Assembly: GCA_028702045.1 (NCBI GenBank)
Contig: JAQVPP010000013.1
Coordinates: 1-15,068 of the forward strand
From: Minisyncoccota bacterium
Lineage (GTDB): Bacteria; Patescibacteriota; Minisyncoccia; UBA6257; JAKLIH01
DNA length: 15,068 nt
Reading direction: 5' to 3'
Of this stretch, positions 1 through 7,723 are shown piece by piece (within the stretch, counting starts at the first letter, position 1; every line of letters starts with the position of its first letter). The position numbers were made by a program, and so were the translations under genes. Under the pieces are notes generated by a model, which saw nothing but the letters and a program-made list of their open reading frames with translations, had not been told where the DNA came from and searched no databases.

Positions 1-39
1 AATTGTCTAAATAATAATGTGTACTTTAATAAGTTTTTT

Positions 40-63
40 AATTAAAAAACCCTAAAAAGGGTT
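40..63 (-). terminator. Rho-independent terminator of tRNA-Gln
   Basis: Read on the minus strand, a 5-bp stem AACCC/GGGTT (59-63 with 48-52) closes a 6-nt loop and is followed by a T-rich tract just past the tRNA CCA end. The stem is short, so termination may be partial. Bases 1-39 show nothing else recognisable. Confidence 0.6.
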
Positions 64-65
64 AC

Positions 66-140
66 TGGCTACGAGTCCTGGACTTGAACCAGGATCGACG
101 GCTTCAAAGGCCGCTGTCCTACCAATTAGACGAACTCGCA
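66..140 (-). tRNA. tRNA-Gln(UUG)
   Basis: A complete 75-nt cloverleaf on the minus strand. The 7-bp acceptor stem TGCGAGT/ACTCGTA has the U1-A72 pair typical of tRNA-Gln and one G-U pair. The D stem is GTCT/GGAC, the anticodon stem is GCGGC/GCCGT with loop CTTTGAA, giving anticodon UUG, and the T arm is CCTGG-TTCAAGT-CCAGG. G73 is followed by a genome-encoded CCA. It decodes CAA and, by wobble, CAG. Its U34 is a family-standard substrate of MnmA, whose gene lies at 6704-7714. It has its own promoter and terminator. Confidence 0.96.
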
Positions 141-150
141 ATACTGTTTT

Positions 151-178
151 ATTATATCATACTTCATAAAAAAATCAA
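151..178 (-). promoter_or_regulatory. Promoter of tRNA-Gln
   Basis: On the minus strand, TTGATT (173-178) lies 16 nt from a perfect TATAAT (151-156) carrying an extended TGA immediately upstream. The predicted start falls only a few bases before the tRNA 5' end at 140. Confidence 0.7.
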
Positions 179-196
179 TATTTAACAAGTAATTTA

Positions 197-820
197 CTAA
201 ATAATATTAAATCCTGAAATTAATTGTGTGATAAATGTGGTGATTCTTACTATAGGGTTAATTAAAAATCAAATAGCAAAAAACAAAACAAATCTATATT
301 GATAAAAGAATGCCTCTACTTTCCTATTTCTTACAAAATAAAATAATATCTTGGATCCATCTAAAGGTGGAACAGGGATTAAATTAATAAAAGCTAAAAA
401 GATATTAATATATATAGCAAAGACTAATATCTGAACTATCTTGTCACTAAAACTAAAGACACTACTAAATCTAACTAATACTCCTATTAGCATAGCTAGC
501 ATGATGTTAGATAGTGGGCCAGCAAAAGAAATTTTAGCAAAATCTTTTTGAGGATCTTTTAAATTCATGGGATTAACTGGAACGGGCTTGGCTCATCCAA
601 AAACAAGTACTCCTAGTCCTGCTGATCTTAATATTAAACATATAGCTGGAACTAAAATAGTACCAACCAGGTCAATATGCTTGATTGGATTAAAACTAAG
701 TCTACCCAACCTTTTGGCTGTATCATCTCCTAGGGCAAAGGCTGCTTCTCCATGAGATACTTCATGGACTACGATGGAGAAAAATATAATAATGAAATAA
801 ATAATTAATGTAAAATCCAT
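197..820 (-). CDS. M50-family site-2-type zinc metalloprotease
   Basis: A 207-aa integral membrane protease that would cleave membrane proteins within the bilayer. The zinc-binding HEVSH is at residues 19-23 in the first membrane segment. The M50 hallmark GWAKPVPVNP is at about 75-84. A second metal-ligand motif, NLIPVPPLDG, is at about 146-155, with Asp154 the expected third ligand. The length matches the short bacterial/archaeal S2P form without PDZ or CBS domains. Two in-frame UGA codons (593-595, residue 76; 269-271, residue 184) split it under the standard code. The first falls on the Trp of the hallmark motif, which is strong evidence for UGA=Trp. The stop is UAG. It is the last gene of the M16-NUDIX-M50 operon, 4 nt after the NUDIX stop. 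Substrate unknown. Confidence 0.93.
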
Positions 821-824
821 AATA

Positions 825-1454
825 TTAATTTATATATTTTTGAGCAATTGGCCATAATATTTGAGATCATGGTTCTAAAACTGCATCTTGATTATTGATG
901 ATTTTTTCTTCAATTTCCTGTTTATTCATAAATTTACAAAAATCATATTCTTGAGCTTCAATTATTTTCTCTTTATCAATAAAAGCAATACCGACTATGC
1001 CTAAATGAACTAACCCTACATCATTTGTGTCATCATTAATAAATCCTATAATTTTCATATCTACATCGGTTAGCCCTGTCTCTTCTTCTATTTCTCTTTG
1101 ACAACTTAATGTGATTGGGTCTTTATTTTTATCTTCAGTATCTTCTTTATCCATGTGCCCTCCTATACCAAAAGAAAATACGCCGAAAAGTCTTGTATCA
1201 GTATATCTAGAAGGATCAGAAGCACGCCTGTAGACAAATAAAGTTTTATCTTTTTTATCTATAAAAAGGAAATAGCTAATTGGTTGTTGATAGTTTGGAT
1301 CTTCTTCTACATCCCCTCTGCGCTTAAATTCATAATTATCCAAAATAACTGGCAAGAGATTAACATCTTCTATGCTAGCAAAACCTTTAAAAGAATTATA
1401 TTTGAATAGTGTACTTGTCTTAACTACTATGATTTGTTTATCTAATTTAGACAT
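825..1454 (-). CDS. NUDIX hydrolase-like protein
   Basis: A 209-aa protein with a Nudix core. REIEEETGL at residues 120-128 matches REUxEExGU, and the upstream FGIGGHMD segment (96-102) supplies the glycine-rich start of the box. About ten extra residues separate the two halves, so the usual G-x5-E spacing is not exact. Members hydrolyse nucleoside diphosphate-X compounds; the substrate here cannot be read from sequence. An in-frame UGA (867-869, residue 196) precedes a 13-residue tail that also contains a UGG Trp and ends at UAA. It sits 6 nt after the M16 stop and 4 nt before the protease start, so it is very likely co-transcribed. Confidence 0.85.
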
Positions 1455-1460
1455 AATTAA

Positions 1461-2753
1461 TTATTTAGAATATTTATTAATAATTTGACTTAACTCTTTT
1501 TTCATTGCTTGTTTTGAAAAATCACCATCTACACAAACCTTCATCTTATTAAAATCAAATAATTCTTTGATAAAAGTATCTATATCTTCTTTTTTAATTG
1601 CCTTATATTTTTCTAGTTTTTCTTTTGGAGTAATATATGTATTAGTTAGAGCTATCTCATTAGCTATATTATAGGCTGATTCATAAAAATTATCATTTAA
1701 TAAATCTATTTTGCCTGTTATGTTTAAGAAGCAATCATTAAACTCATCTTGCTTAAGACCATTTTCTTTTATGTCACTTAATTCTTGCAAAGTAACTTCT
1801 AGACAAGTAGGTATATTTTTAGCATCAGCTGGGAAACTTAAAAAGATTAATCCATAATCAAGACTATTTTCATTATGATACATGATACGATAGACTAATC
1901 CTCTTTCCTCTCTAATTGCATTATATAATCTACTAGATAATCCTTTATTGACTAATAGGTTTTCTATAAACTTAAGCATGTATAGCTTGTCAGAGTTAAT
2001 ATCAAAAGAAGGAAAGGATATTGTTAAGAAAGATTCTTGATGTTTTGATTTTTTAACAATAAGCTCTTGAGATTGATTTAAAAACTTAACTGGTTTCTTC
2101 TTTTTTGAATTAAGACAAGAAATATTTTTAAATAAGTTTTTTAATTTTTTAATAACATCTTCCTCATCAAAATTACCTGCTACTAGAATAAGTGTGTTGC
2201 TAGCTGTGTAGTGATCTTTAACATACTTTTTTAAATTAGCTTGAGTTACTTGGTTGATACTTTCCATAGTACCTATAGTTTCCCACCCTGCTGGGTTTTC
2301 CTTGCCAAAAAAACTTTCCATAATAGGTAAGGCTGTTCTGTATATACCGTCCTCTTGACACATAATTAATTCAGATAAAATAGAACCTTTTTCTTTTTGT
2401 AGTTCTTGTTTTGGGAAAGTAGAATTAAGATAAATATCAGATAAAATCTCCAAAGCTAAATCTTGATGTTTTTTTGAAATTTTTAAAAAATAATCTGTAA
2501 GTAAGTTACCAGTAGAAGCATTAAATACTCCACCCAACTTATCTACTGTCTGTGATATATCTTTGTATGTGCGAGACTTAGTTCCCTTAAAAATCATGTG
2601 TTCTAAAATATGAGAAATACCTTGAGTCTTGAATGTCTCATACTCTGATCCTGTTTTGACTAAGATTCGTAAAAAAAATGAATTAACTTTTTTGTTTGGG
2701 ACTGTGATTATCTTAAGCCCATTGTCTAGTTCAGTAATATTATATTTATACAT
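1461..2753 (-). CDS. M16-family zinc peptidase (pitrilysin/processing-peptidase-like)
   Basis: A 430-aa protein with the inverted zinc motif HILEH (48-52) and the downstream Glu ligand in the SILSEL segment (Glu128, about 76 residues later), as in pitrilysin and mitochondrial processing peptidase. The length fits a single M16A/M16C two-domain subunit; the C-terminal inactive-like domain carries the ENLLVNKGLSSRLYNAIREE region (about 275-295) typical of the family. No signal peptide is visible, so it is probably cytoplasmic. It contains no in-frame UGA; its one Trp is UGG. It is the first gene of the operon with the NUDIX and site-2 protease. No Shine-Dalgarno precedes the ATG, only an A-rich run. 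Confidence 0.93.
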   Translation of the reverse strand: MYKYNITELDNGLKIITVPNKKVNSFFLRILVKTGSEYETFKTQGISHILEHMIFKGTKSRTYKDISQTVDKLGGVFNASTGNLLTDYFLKISKKHQDLALEILSDIYLNSTFPKQELQKEKGSILSELIMCQEDGIYRTALPIMESFFGKENPAGWETIGTMESINQVTQANLKKYVKDHYTASNTLILVAGNFDEEDVIKKLKNLFKNISCLNSKKKKPVKFLNQSQELIVKKSKHQESFLTISFPSFDINSDKLYMLKFIENLLVNKGLSSRLYNAIREERGLVYRIMYHNENSLDYGLIFLSFPADAKNIPTCLEVTLQELSDIKENGLKQDEFNDCFLNITGKIDLLNDNFYESAYNIANEIALTNTYITPKEKLEKYKAIKKEDIDTFIKELFDFNKMKVCVDGDFSKQAMKKELSQIINKYSK

Positions 2754-2781
2754 GTTCTTTTTTTTATTTGTTATCTTTTTA

Positions 2782-2809
2782 AGTTTAACATAATTTTAAT
2801 AAAATTCAA
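2782..2809 (-). promoter_or_regulatory. Probable promoter of the M16-NUDIX-M50 operon
   Basis: On the minus strand, TTGAAT (2804-2809), a 16-nt spacer and TAAACT (2782-2787) with extended TGT. It lies just downstream of the strong terminator at 2815-2842, which would insulate it from the upstream small RNA. Confidence 0.5.
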
Positions 2810-2814
2810 ATTAA

Positions 2815-2842
2815 CAAAAAACTCCCAGGGTTTCCCTGGGAG
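2815..2842 (-). terminator. Strong rho-independent terminator upstream of the M16 gene
   Basis: A perfect 9-bp stem CTCCCAGGG/CCCTGGGAG (2822-2830 with 2834-2842) closes a 3-nt loop, with a run of Ts on the minus strand (2815-2821). The flanks AACAAAAA and TTTTTGTT can extend the stem, so some plus-strand activity is possible. No protein gene ends just upstream on the minus strand. It may act as a second terminator for the small RNA at 2897-3018 or as an attenuator. Confidence 0.75.
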
Positions 2843-2896
2843 CTCAAGTTTTTGTTAAATATATTTATTATATATTATTTTTTAAAAAAAGTAAAT

Positions 2897-2922
2897 AAAA
2901 AAGGATGCACTTTGTGCACTCC
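2897..2922. terminator. Terminator of the candidate small RNA
   Basis: On the minus strand GGAGTGCAC-AAA-GTGCATCC (2914-2922 with 2903-2910, one bulge) is followed by six Ts. The plus strand also has a T run after the stem, so it may work both ways. Confidence 0.7.
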
Positions 2923-3018
2923 TGTTTTTTTAGGTGGTCTCCCCGCAACAACATATTCTAGTTTGGGGAGACCAGGTAATGAAAAAGACTAATCCGGACG
3001 CTAACACAATTGTTAGCT
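2897..3018 (-). ncRNA. Candidate small structured RNA, family unknown
   Basis: About 122 nt between a consensus promoter and a terminator with no coding frame. In order on the minus strand: a hairpin GCTAACA-ATTG-TGTTAGC at the predicted 5' end, a pyrimidine-rich single-stranded spacer, a perfect 10-bp hairpin TGGTCTCCCC/GGGGAGACCA (2965-2974 with 2935-2944, 20-nt loop), an A-rich linker and the terminator. I do not recognise the family: SRP domain IV, tmRNA ends and RNase P core motifs are absent. It could be a trans-acting sRNA or a 5' leader attenuating the M16 operon. Existence is well supported; function is not. Confidence 0.6.
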
Positions 3019-3024
3019 ACTAAG

Positions 3025-3053
3025 ATACTACCAGATGATAAATAGAATGTCAA
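3025..3053 (-). promoter_or_regulatory. Promoter of the candidate small RNA
   Basis: On the minus strand a perfect TTGACA (3048-3053), 17-nt spacer and TAGTAT (3025-3030) with extended TGG. The predicted start at about 3017-3018 is at the foot of the first hairpin. Confidence 0.75.
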
Positions 3054-3067
3054 GTAATTGCGTAAGT

Positions 3068-3096
3068 TTGACAACTATACTGGTATATGGTAAAAT
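3068..3096 (+). promoter_or_regulatory. Promoter of rpmB
   Basis: A perfect TTGACA (3068-3073), 17-nt spacer and TAAAAT (3091-3096) with extended TGG. The predicted start near 3103 leaves a leader of about 22 nt without a clear Shine-Dalgarno. It is back to back with the small-RNA promoter, 14 bp apart at the -35 boxes. Confidence 0.8.
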
Positions 3097-3125
3097 ATAT
3101 ACATCAAATTAATTAAGTATTTATC

Positions 3126-3317
3126 ATGGCAAAATTTTGTGAAATTTGCGGAAAAGGAAAAAATAAAGCTAATCATTGAAAAAAGATTATGTCAAAATTA
3201 GATCCTGTTAGAACATATTTTCAAAAACCAAATTTACATTCTGTAAAAGTAGATGGTAAAAAAATGAGAGTTTGTTCAGATTGTCGCAAAAAATTAATTA
3301 AAGAAGGTAATATATAA
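3126..3317 (+). CDS. rpmB: 50S ribosomal protein L28, zinc-ribbon type
   Basis: A 63-aa ribosomal protein, the only plus-strand gene. It has CEIC at residues 5-8 and CSDC at 50-53, a four-cysteine zinc site, and the L28 segment FQKPNLHSVKVDGKKMRVC (32-50). An in-frame UGA (3177-3179, residue 18) would end it after 17 residues under the standard code; reading it as Trp gives a full-length protein ending at UAA. The N-terminal CEICGKG form is common in CPR L28 and unlike the Firmicutes form starting CYVTG. It is monocistronic, with its own promoter and terminator, and too short and interrupted to be found by a standard-code caller. Confidence 0.93.
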
Positions 3318-3321
3318 AAAA

Positions 3322-3344
3322 ATGCGAAGTAATTCGCATTTTTT
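3322..3344. terminator. Bidirectional terminator between rpmB and hisS
   Basis: ATGCGAA (3322-3328), loop GTAA, TTCGCAT (3333-3339), flanked by A and T runs. It lies between the converging 3' ends of rpmB and hisS and would serve both. Confidence 0.9.
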
Positions 3345-3354
3345 ATTTCCTTCT

Positions 3355-4566
3355 TTATTTAAATATGATATCAAATACATCTTCTGGAGTTTTCACAATA
3401 TACTCTTTCCTGTTTTTTAAATCTTTTAAGATTTTTTCTTTTTGGAAAATTAAAGCAAATTGAATTCCTTTTTGGTCTGTAAATTTTAATTGTTTTTCTA
3501 GTTTCTTGTCATAATTAGAACAAATATCGCAATTAATATTTTTATCAATTAACTTATTGGTAAAGATTAACACATCTTTAATGCTAGATTCTTCAAAACC
3601 AATTACAGCTAAATCAATAACTGTATCTGTGAATAACTCAAAATGCATTTCTTTTAAAATTTCCACAAACCTATCTATACCTAGTGATATACCACATGCA
3701 GGTATTTTCTCTTTGCCTAGGTTCTCTAGTAGATTGTCATATCTACCTCCTCCTGCAAAAGAACCAATGTCTGTACTAGGTATTTTAATTTCAAAAACAG
3801 TACCTGTATAGTAGTCATGTCCTCTAGCTAAGAATGGATCAAAGACAATATGGTTATCTCCAACTAGAGCCTTTAATGTATTAATTATTTTTTCTAGCTT
3901 TAAGTCTGGAGTGCTGTTTTTAATATTTTTGATAATTTCTTTAGGATTACTAAATCCTTTATCTAATAGTTCTTGTATTACTCCTTCTTCTTCAATTTTA
4001 TCAATTTTGTCTATAGACTGAATACAGTTATTTCACTCTTCTTTTTTAATTCCTGAGGTATTAAGTGCATTTTGCAATATCTCTCTTGAATTTATTTGTA
4101 CAACAAAATTAGAAAGATTTAATTTTTGTAAAAACTTAGAGAAAGCTAAAATAAGCTCTATTTCAATTAAATATGAGTCAGAACCTACAACATCAATATC
4201 AGCCTGCTCAAACTCTCTATATCTGCCCTTCTGGGGCTTATCAGCTCTCCACACCTTACCTATCTGATATCTTTTGAATGGCTTAAGTATACCTTTATTT
4301 TCACAAATATATCTTGCTAAAGGCACAGTTAAGTCATATCTTAAGGCTATATCCCTATCTCCATTATCTTTAAAAGAATAAATGAGTTTATCATTTTCCT
4401 TGCCTGATTTACCTAAAATAATCTCTGTATACTCTAAGGCTGGAGTATCAAAAGGCTCATATCCAAAACTTTCGAAAGTTTCTTTAAGTAAATTTAAAAT
4501 ATGATTTCTTAATATCATTTCTTTTGGTTCGTAATCTCTAAAACCTTTTAATTTTTGTATATTCAT
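3355..4566 (-). CDS. hisS: Histidyl-tRNA synthetase
   Basis: A 403-aa class II synthetase that charges tRNA-His. Residues 5-12 have the KLKGFRDY start. LRYDLTVPLARY is near 75-86, motif 2 with RADKPQKGRYREFEQ near 108-122, the histidine-specific RGHDYYTG segment and GGGRYDNL lie in the middle, and the motif 3 region GISLGIDRF is just before the C-terminal anticodon-binding domain (about 300-403). The DKPQKGR motif 2 is closer to the archaeal/eukaryotic-like form than to E. coli. One in-frame UGA (4033-4035, residue 178) lies between the two halves; with it as Trp the frame is open from ATG to UAA. A UGG Trp is also present (KVWRADK). It is monocistronic. Confidence 0.96.
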
Positions 4567-4586
4567 GATACTTGTTTATTTTATAT

Positions 4587-4616
4587 ATTTTAACATAAAA
4601 TAATATAAAAAAACAA
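4587..4616 (-). promoter_or_regulatory. Promoter of hisS
   Basis: On the minus strand TTGTTT (4611-4616), 18-nt spacer, TAAAAT (4587-4592) with extended TGT. It leaves a leader of about 15 nt and no Shine-Dalgarno. Confidence 0.55.
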
Positions 4617-4621
4617 CTGAA

Positions 4622-4653
4622 AAATAAAAAAGAATAGGAGATTCCCCCTATTC
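4622..4653 (-). terminator. Terminator of the 71-aa gene
   Basis: GAATAGG (minus, 4647-4653) pairs with CCTATTC (4632-4638) around an 8-nt loop and is followed by a T-rich run. The stem includes the UAG stop of the preceding gene. Confidence 0.75.
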
Positions 4654-4863
4654 CTTTTCATATTTTTTTACACAATCAAAAATATTTTCTATTATTGATT
4701 GTGTAACTGAGTTCCTTAGATAAATAATGATATTTTTACCAGTTTTTTCTATCTGATAAATCTCATTATTAGCAAAAAAAATATCCTCTATTAGATTGCT
4801 TTGTGCTTCAAAGGGCAAAAGCAGATCTAATCTTTTTGAAAAATTAGTTATTAATAGTTCCAT
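4648..4863 (-). CDS. Hypothetical 71-aa protein
   Basis: Not recognised. A 71-aa soluble protein, predicted alternating helix and strand, with no Cys pair, signal peptide or membrane segment; the C-terminus is Lys/Glu rich. It is supported as a real gene by a perfect Shine-Dalgarno AAGGAGG (4870-4876) 6 nt before the ATG, a good promoter, and its own terminator overlapping the UAG stop. It contains no Trp codon of either kind. Such a strong ribosome-binding site is exceptional in this window, which suggests high expression or distinct regulation. It shares promoter features with the first NDK gene (7936-8508). Confidence 0.75.
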   Translation of the reverse strand: MELLITNFSKRLDLLLPFEAQSNLIEDIFFANNEIYQIEKTGKNIIIYLRNSVTQSIIENIFDCVKKYEKE

Positions 4864-4900
4864 TTTCTACCTCCTTGTGTAAAATGGAAATTTATAAATG

Positions 4901-4942
4901 TACATATGTATTTAATATATCAAAATAAAAGAAAAATTGCAA
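4901..4942 (-). promoter_or_regulatory. Promoter of the 71-aa gene with possible operator
   Basis: On the minus strand TTGCAA (4937-4942), 17-nt spacer, TATATT (4914-4919) with extended TGA. A perfect 10-bp palindrome TACATATGTA (4901-4910) covers the predicted start site and could be a repressor site. A near copy, TACACATGT, is found at the same place in the NDK promoter at 8541-8559. Confidence 0.6.
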
Positions 4943-4944
4943 TT

Positions 4945-4975
4945 AAAAAAGATGTTTGTAAAAACATCTTTTTTT
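4945..4975. terminator. Terminator after the DsbA-like gene
   Basis: GATGTTT (4951-4957), 4-nt loop, AAACATC (4962-4968), with A and T runs on both sides. On the minus strand it follows the DsbA-like stop by a few bases. Confidence 0.88.
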
Positions 4976-4979
4976 GATA

Positions 4980-5945
4980 TTAACAAGATCCTTCGTTTCC
5001 TGCTGATTCATCACTTAATACTTCATCACATTCTACTGGTCTTGATTCTTCTTTAAATCCATCGCAAATAGCATTCTTGTAGTCTTCTGGACTTCTTGAC
5101 CCTTCATAAAGTACATCGTTGATAAAGACCATTGGTGAACCCTCTACCTCATATTCTTTAGCTATAGCCATTTCTGCATTAAGCAAGTCAATTGCTTCTT
5201 CTTTTTGACATGTTTTGATTTGGTTTGTATCTATACCTACTTCTTTAGCTACTCCTTCTCAACATGATTCGATATTCTGAGAATCACAGTGACCATTTAC
5301 TTGTTCTATATATTTTCAATAATTAGCTGGCTCGTACTTATATATACACATCTCTCTAATATCTTGATTAAGTTCACCTATACCGTGCATTGAACAATAT
5401 TTACCATCCTCAATACAATATTCTTCTCCTCCATAATTTTCATAAATAATATAGTGTGGAGTAATTTTAAAGTTTGTATTTTTTAATAAATTAATTACTG
5501 GAATTAATCCTTCTTCTGCCTGATTACCATATGGGCAATATGACATAGTAAATAACTTAACATCTGCTGTTTCTTTTTTAGGTACTTCTTTTTCTACAAT
5601 CTCTACAGGTTCAGGGAAGAATAATGAGCCATCTTTACTTACTAGGAACTCTACTTCTTGTTTTTGGCCAAAGAACTCAATTTCTGCTTTGATGTTATAT
5701 ACGCCAACTTTTTTATCAAACTTTGAGCTTAAGATATCAATAGATCCTCCATACTGACCTAATTGTTTTTCATAAAAAGCTTTGATATTATCTACAGCCT
5801 TATTGTTAAATGGTATTTGTGTAAAACCATATGTAAGGATAGAAAATACAAGTAAAAGCAATAATGCTATTAATGTAATAAAGTATGCAGTATTTTCTTT
5901 TTTTAACAATGTGTTAAAATATTTTTTAAAATCTATCTTTTTCAT
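4980..5945 (-). CDS. Membrane-anchored DsbA-like thioredoxin-fold protein
   Basis: A 321-aa protein with a cytoplasmic start rich in Lys, one membrane segment at about 19-41, an extracytoplasmic linker domain (about 45-120), then a thioredoxin-fold DsbA-like domain from about 128. The redox motif is SYCPYG (135-140): the first Cys (137) is kept but the second of CxxC is Gly. The rest carries many cysteines (an EYC...KYC pair, REMC, GHC, ESC, KTC, ICD, VEC and the terminal SC) and the cis-Pro segment VEGSPMVFI. It probably handles disulfides outside the membrane. Two in-frame UGA codons (5316-5318, residue 210; 5259-5261, residue 229) fall at NYW and SCW, where related proteins have aromatic/Trp residues. 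The stop is UAA. The general family is clear; the exact reaction is not. Confidence 0.87.
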
Positions 5946-5974
5946 ACATTTTTTTTAATTTTTTATATGATTAA

Positions 5975-6003
5975 ATATTAGCAACTTTTATTTCTTTTTG
6001 CAA
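5975..6003 (-). promoter_or_regulatory. Promoter of the DsbA-like gene
   Basis: On the minus strand TTGCAA (5998-6003), 17-nt spacer, TAATAT (5975-5980). The leader is about 25 nt and has no Shine-Dalgarno. Confidence 0.6.
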
Positions 6004-6044
6004 CTTGACTAAGTGATAATTTATTTTATTGCAAATTGTATAAA

Positions 6045-6701
6045 TTAATTTAAAATAATTGTAAACTCCCCTTTTGGATTTATTTTTTCAATAATATCTG
6101 GTAAATCTTGTAGTTTATATCTTATTACTTCTTCGTGTAGCTTGGTTAGTTCTCTGCAGATAACTATGTTTTCTTTATTTGTTTTTTGAGAAATCTCTTT
6201 TAGGGTTTTTAAAATTCTATGACAAGATTCGTAAAAAACAACTGTCTTGTTTGCATTAATTTTTTCAATAAATTTTGTCTTTTTTGTTTTAGGATAAAAT
6301 CCTAAAAAAATAAATTCTTGAGTATTTAATCCTGATACACTAAGTGATGTGGTAAGGGCGCTAACACCTGGAATAGGCATAATATTTAAATCAGAATTAT
6401 TAATTAATAAATCATGAATTAGTTTATTGCCTGGATCTGATATTCCTGGAGTACCAGCTTCTACAACTAGAGCGATACTTCCTTTACTTAATTTCTCTAA
6501 AAATTGATTAATTAAGTGTGGAGAAGGATTTTGAGAATAGATAAAAACACTTTTTTTAATTTCAAAATGATTTAATAACTTTAAAGTTTTTAAAGGTTTT
6601 TCTGAATAAATAAAATCAACATCCTTTAGTGTTTGTATGGCTCGTAGAGTAATATCATCTAAATTACCTATAGGTAAACCTACTACATAAATATTGTTCA
6701 T
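6045..6701 (-). CDS. rsmI: 16S rRNA (cytidine1402-2'-O)-methyltransferase, short form
   Basis: 218 aa from the ATG at 6701. An upstream in-frame ATG exists, but the family starts at this point (NIYVVGLPIGNLDDITLRA) and this start is 2 nt after the mnmA stop. It uses SAM to 2'-O-methylate C1402 in the 30S decoding centre. Family blocks present: PIGNLDDIT (about 9-17), EAGTPGISDPG in the middle, PGVSALTTSLSVSG, YESCHR, CRELTKLHEE and the final GEFTII. Two departures: the usual AEDTR motif reads SEKPL, and the protein ends right after the methyltransferase domain, lacking the C-terminal extension of the roughly 285-aa E. coli enzyme. It contains no Trp codon. Confidence 0.92.
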   Translation of the reverse strand: MNNIYVVGLPIGNLDDITLRAIQTLKDVDFIYSEKPLKTLKLLNHFEIKKSVFIYSQNPSPHLINQFLEKLSKGSIALVVEAGTPGISDPGNKLIHDLLINNSDLNIMPIPGVSALTTSLSVSGLNTQEFIFLGFYPKTKKTKFIEKINANKTVVFYESCHRILKTLKEISQKTNKENIVICRELTKLHEEVIRYKLQDLPDIIEKINPKGEFTIILN

Positions 6702-6703
6702 GA

Positions 6704-7714
6704 TTAGATTATTTGAGCATTGCCTAAGCATTGCTTATTTTTATATAAAACTAAAAACTGACCTTTGGTTACTGATTTTGTTGGTTTAAAAAATCAAATA
6801 TATTGTTTCTTTAAATTAAGTATACCAAAACTTAATTTATCCTTGTACCTTATATTTGCTTTTACTAAAAGCAAGTTTAGTTTTGGTTTTTTAGAAATAA
6901 AGTGAATATTTTGAAAATTAACAATTCTCTTGAGTAATTGATTCTTATTTTTGGTAACAATTAAATTATTATTTTCAATATCAAAACCAGATACATATAT
7001 TGGACCAAGATGAGTCTTGATTCCTTTTCTCTGACCTATAGTATAGTTAGCAAGCCCAGAATGTGTACCTATTACTTTATTATCTAATATAATATTGCCT
7101 TTGCTTAGTGGGATATATTGCTTGATAAAGCCTTCCTTACTATTATCACCAAAATAACAAAAATCTTGACTTTCAGTTGTCTTTTTAAATTCTGAAAAAC
7201 CATTTTGTAAAGCTAATTCTTTTACTTCTTTTTTAAAAAAATCACCTAAAGGAAACAAGGTTCTTTGTAAAATATCTTGTGAGAGAAAAGATAAAAAATA
7301 TGATTGATCTTTTAAAGGATCTTTTCCTTTATATAATCTTCCATTACTTGTTTTGGCATAATGACCTGTGGCAATAAAATTAATACCTAAATTGTCTGCA
7401 GTTTTTTTCAATAAATCAAACTTACATAAAGCATTGCAGATAACACATGGATTTGGAGTATTGTTTTTCTTTAATTCATTTATATAATAATTAAGTACAA
7501 TATTTTCAAATTCCTTTTCTGCATTAACTACTATATGAGGAATACTTAAAAACTCTGCTTGCTTTTTAGCTAAAGTAATATTTGCGTTTTCTTTTTTTTC
7601 ATATGTACCAAAAACAAAGGTTACTGCAGTTAAGTTATAACCTTGTTGTTTTAATAAGAATAAACTCATAAAAGAATCTATTCCGCCTGATATACCTACT
7701 AAAACTTTTTTCAT
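6704..7714 (-). CDS. mnmA: tRNA-uridine 2-sulfurtransferase MnmA
   Basis: A 336-aa enzyme that thiolates U34 of tRNA Gln, Lys and Glu. The PP-loop SGGIDS is at residues 9-14, the first catalytic Cys in TPNPCVICN (Cys90), the second in TESQDFCYF (Cys186), and the QSYFLSFLS block near 137-145. The C-terminal PUA-like barrel ends with SVTKGQFLVLY and LGNAQII. An in-frame UGA (6794-6796, residue 307) would cut off the last 30 residues, including the conserved VTxGQ motif; read as Trp, the frame continues to UAA 2 nt before the rsmI ATG, so translation is probably coupled. The predicted transcription start lies about 3 nt before the ATG, making the mRNA nearly leaderless. Confidence 0.95.
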
Positions 7715-7723
7715 AATATTTTT

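Noticed and set aside
2979..3023. A 14-codon plus-strand ORF starting ATGAAAAAGACT
   Set aside because: No promoter or ribosome site on that strand, and it runs through hairpins of the minus-strand RNA candidate.
2935..3030. SRP RNA on the plus strand, suggested by TCTCCCCGCAAC and ACCAGGT
   Set aside because: The conserved domain IV loop (GTCAGG, CCGGAAGG, GCAGC) is missing, and there is no plus-strand promoter upstream; the promoter and terminator evidence favours the minus strand.
6702..6731. Upstream ATG for rsmI at 6731, adding 10 residues
   Set aside because: It would overlap the 3' end of mnmA once UGA is read as Trp, and the family N-terminus begins at the ATG at 6701.
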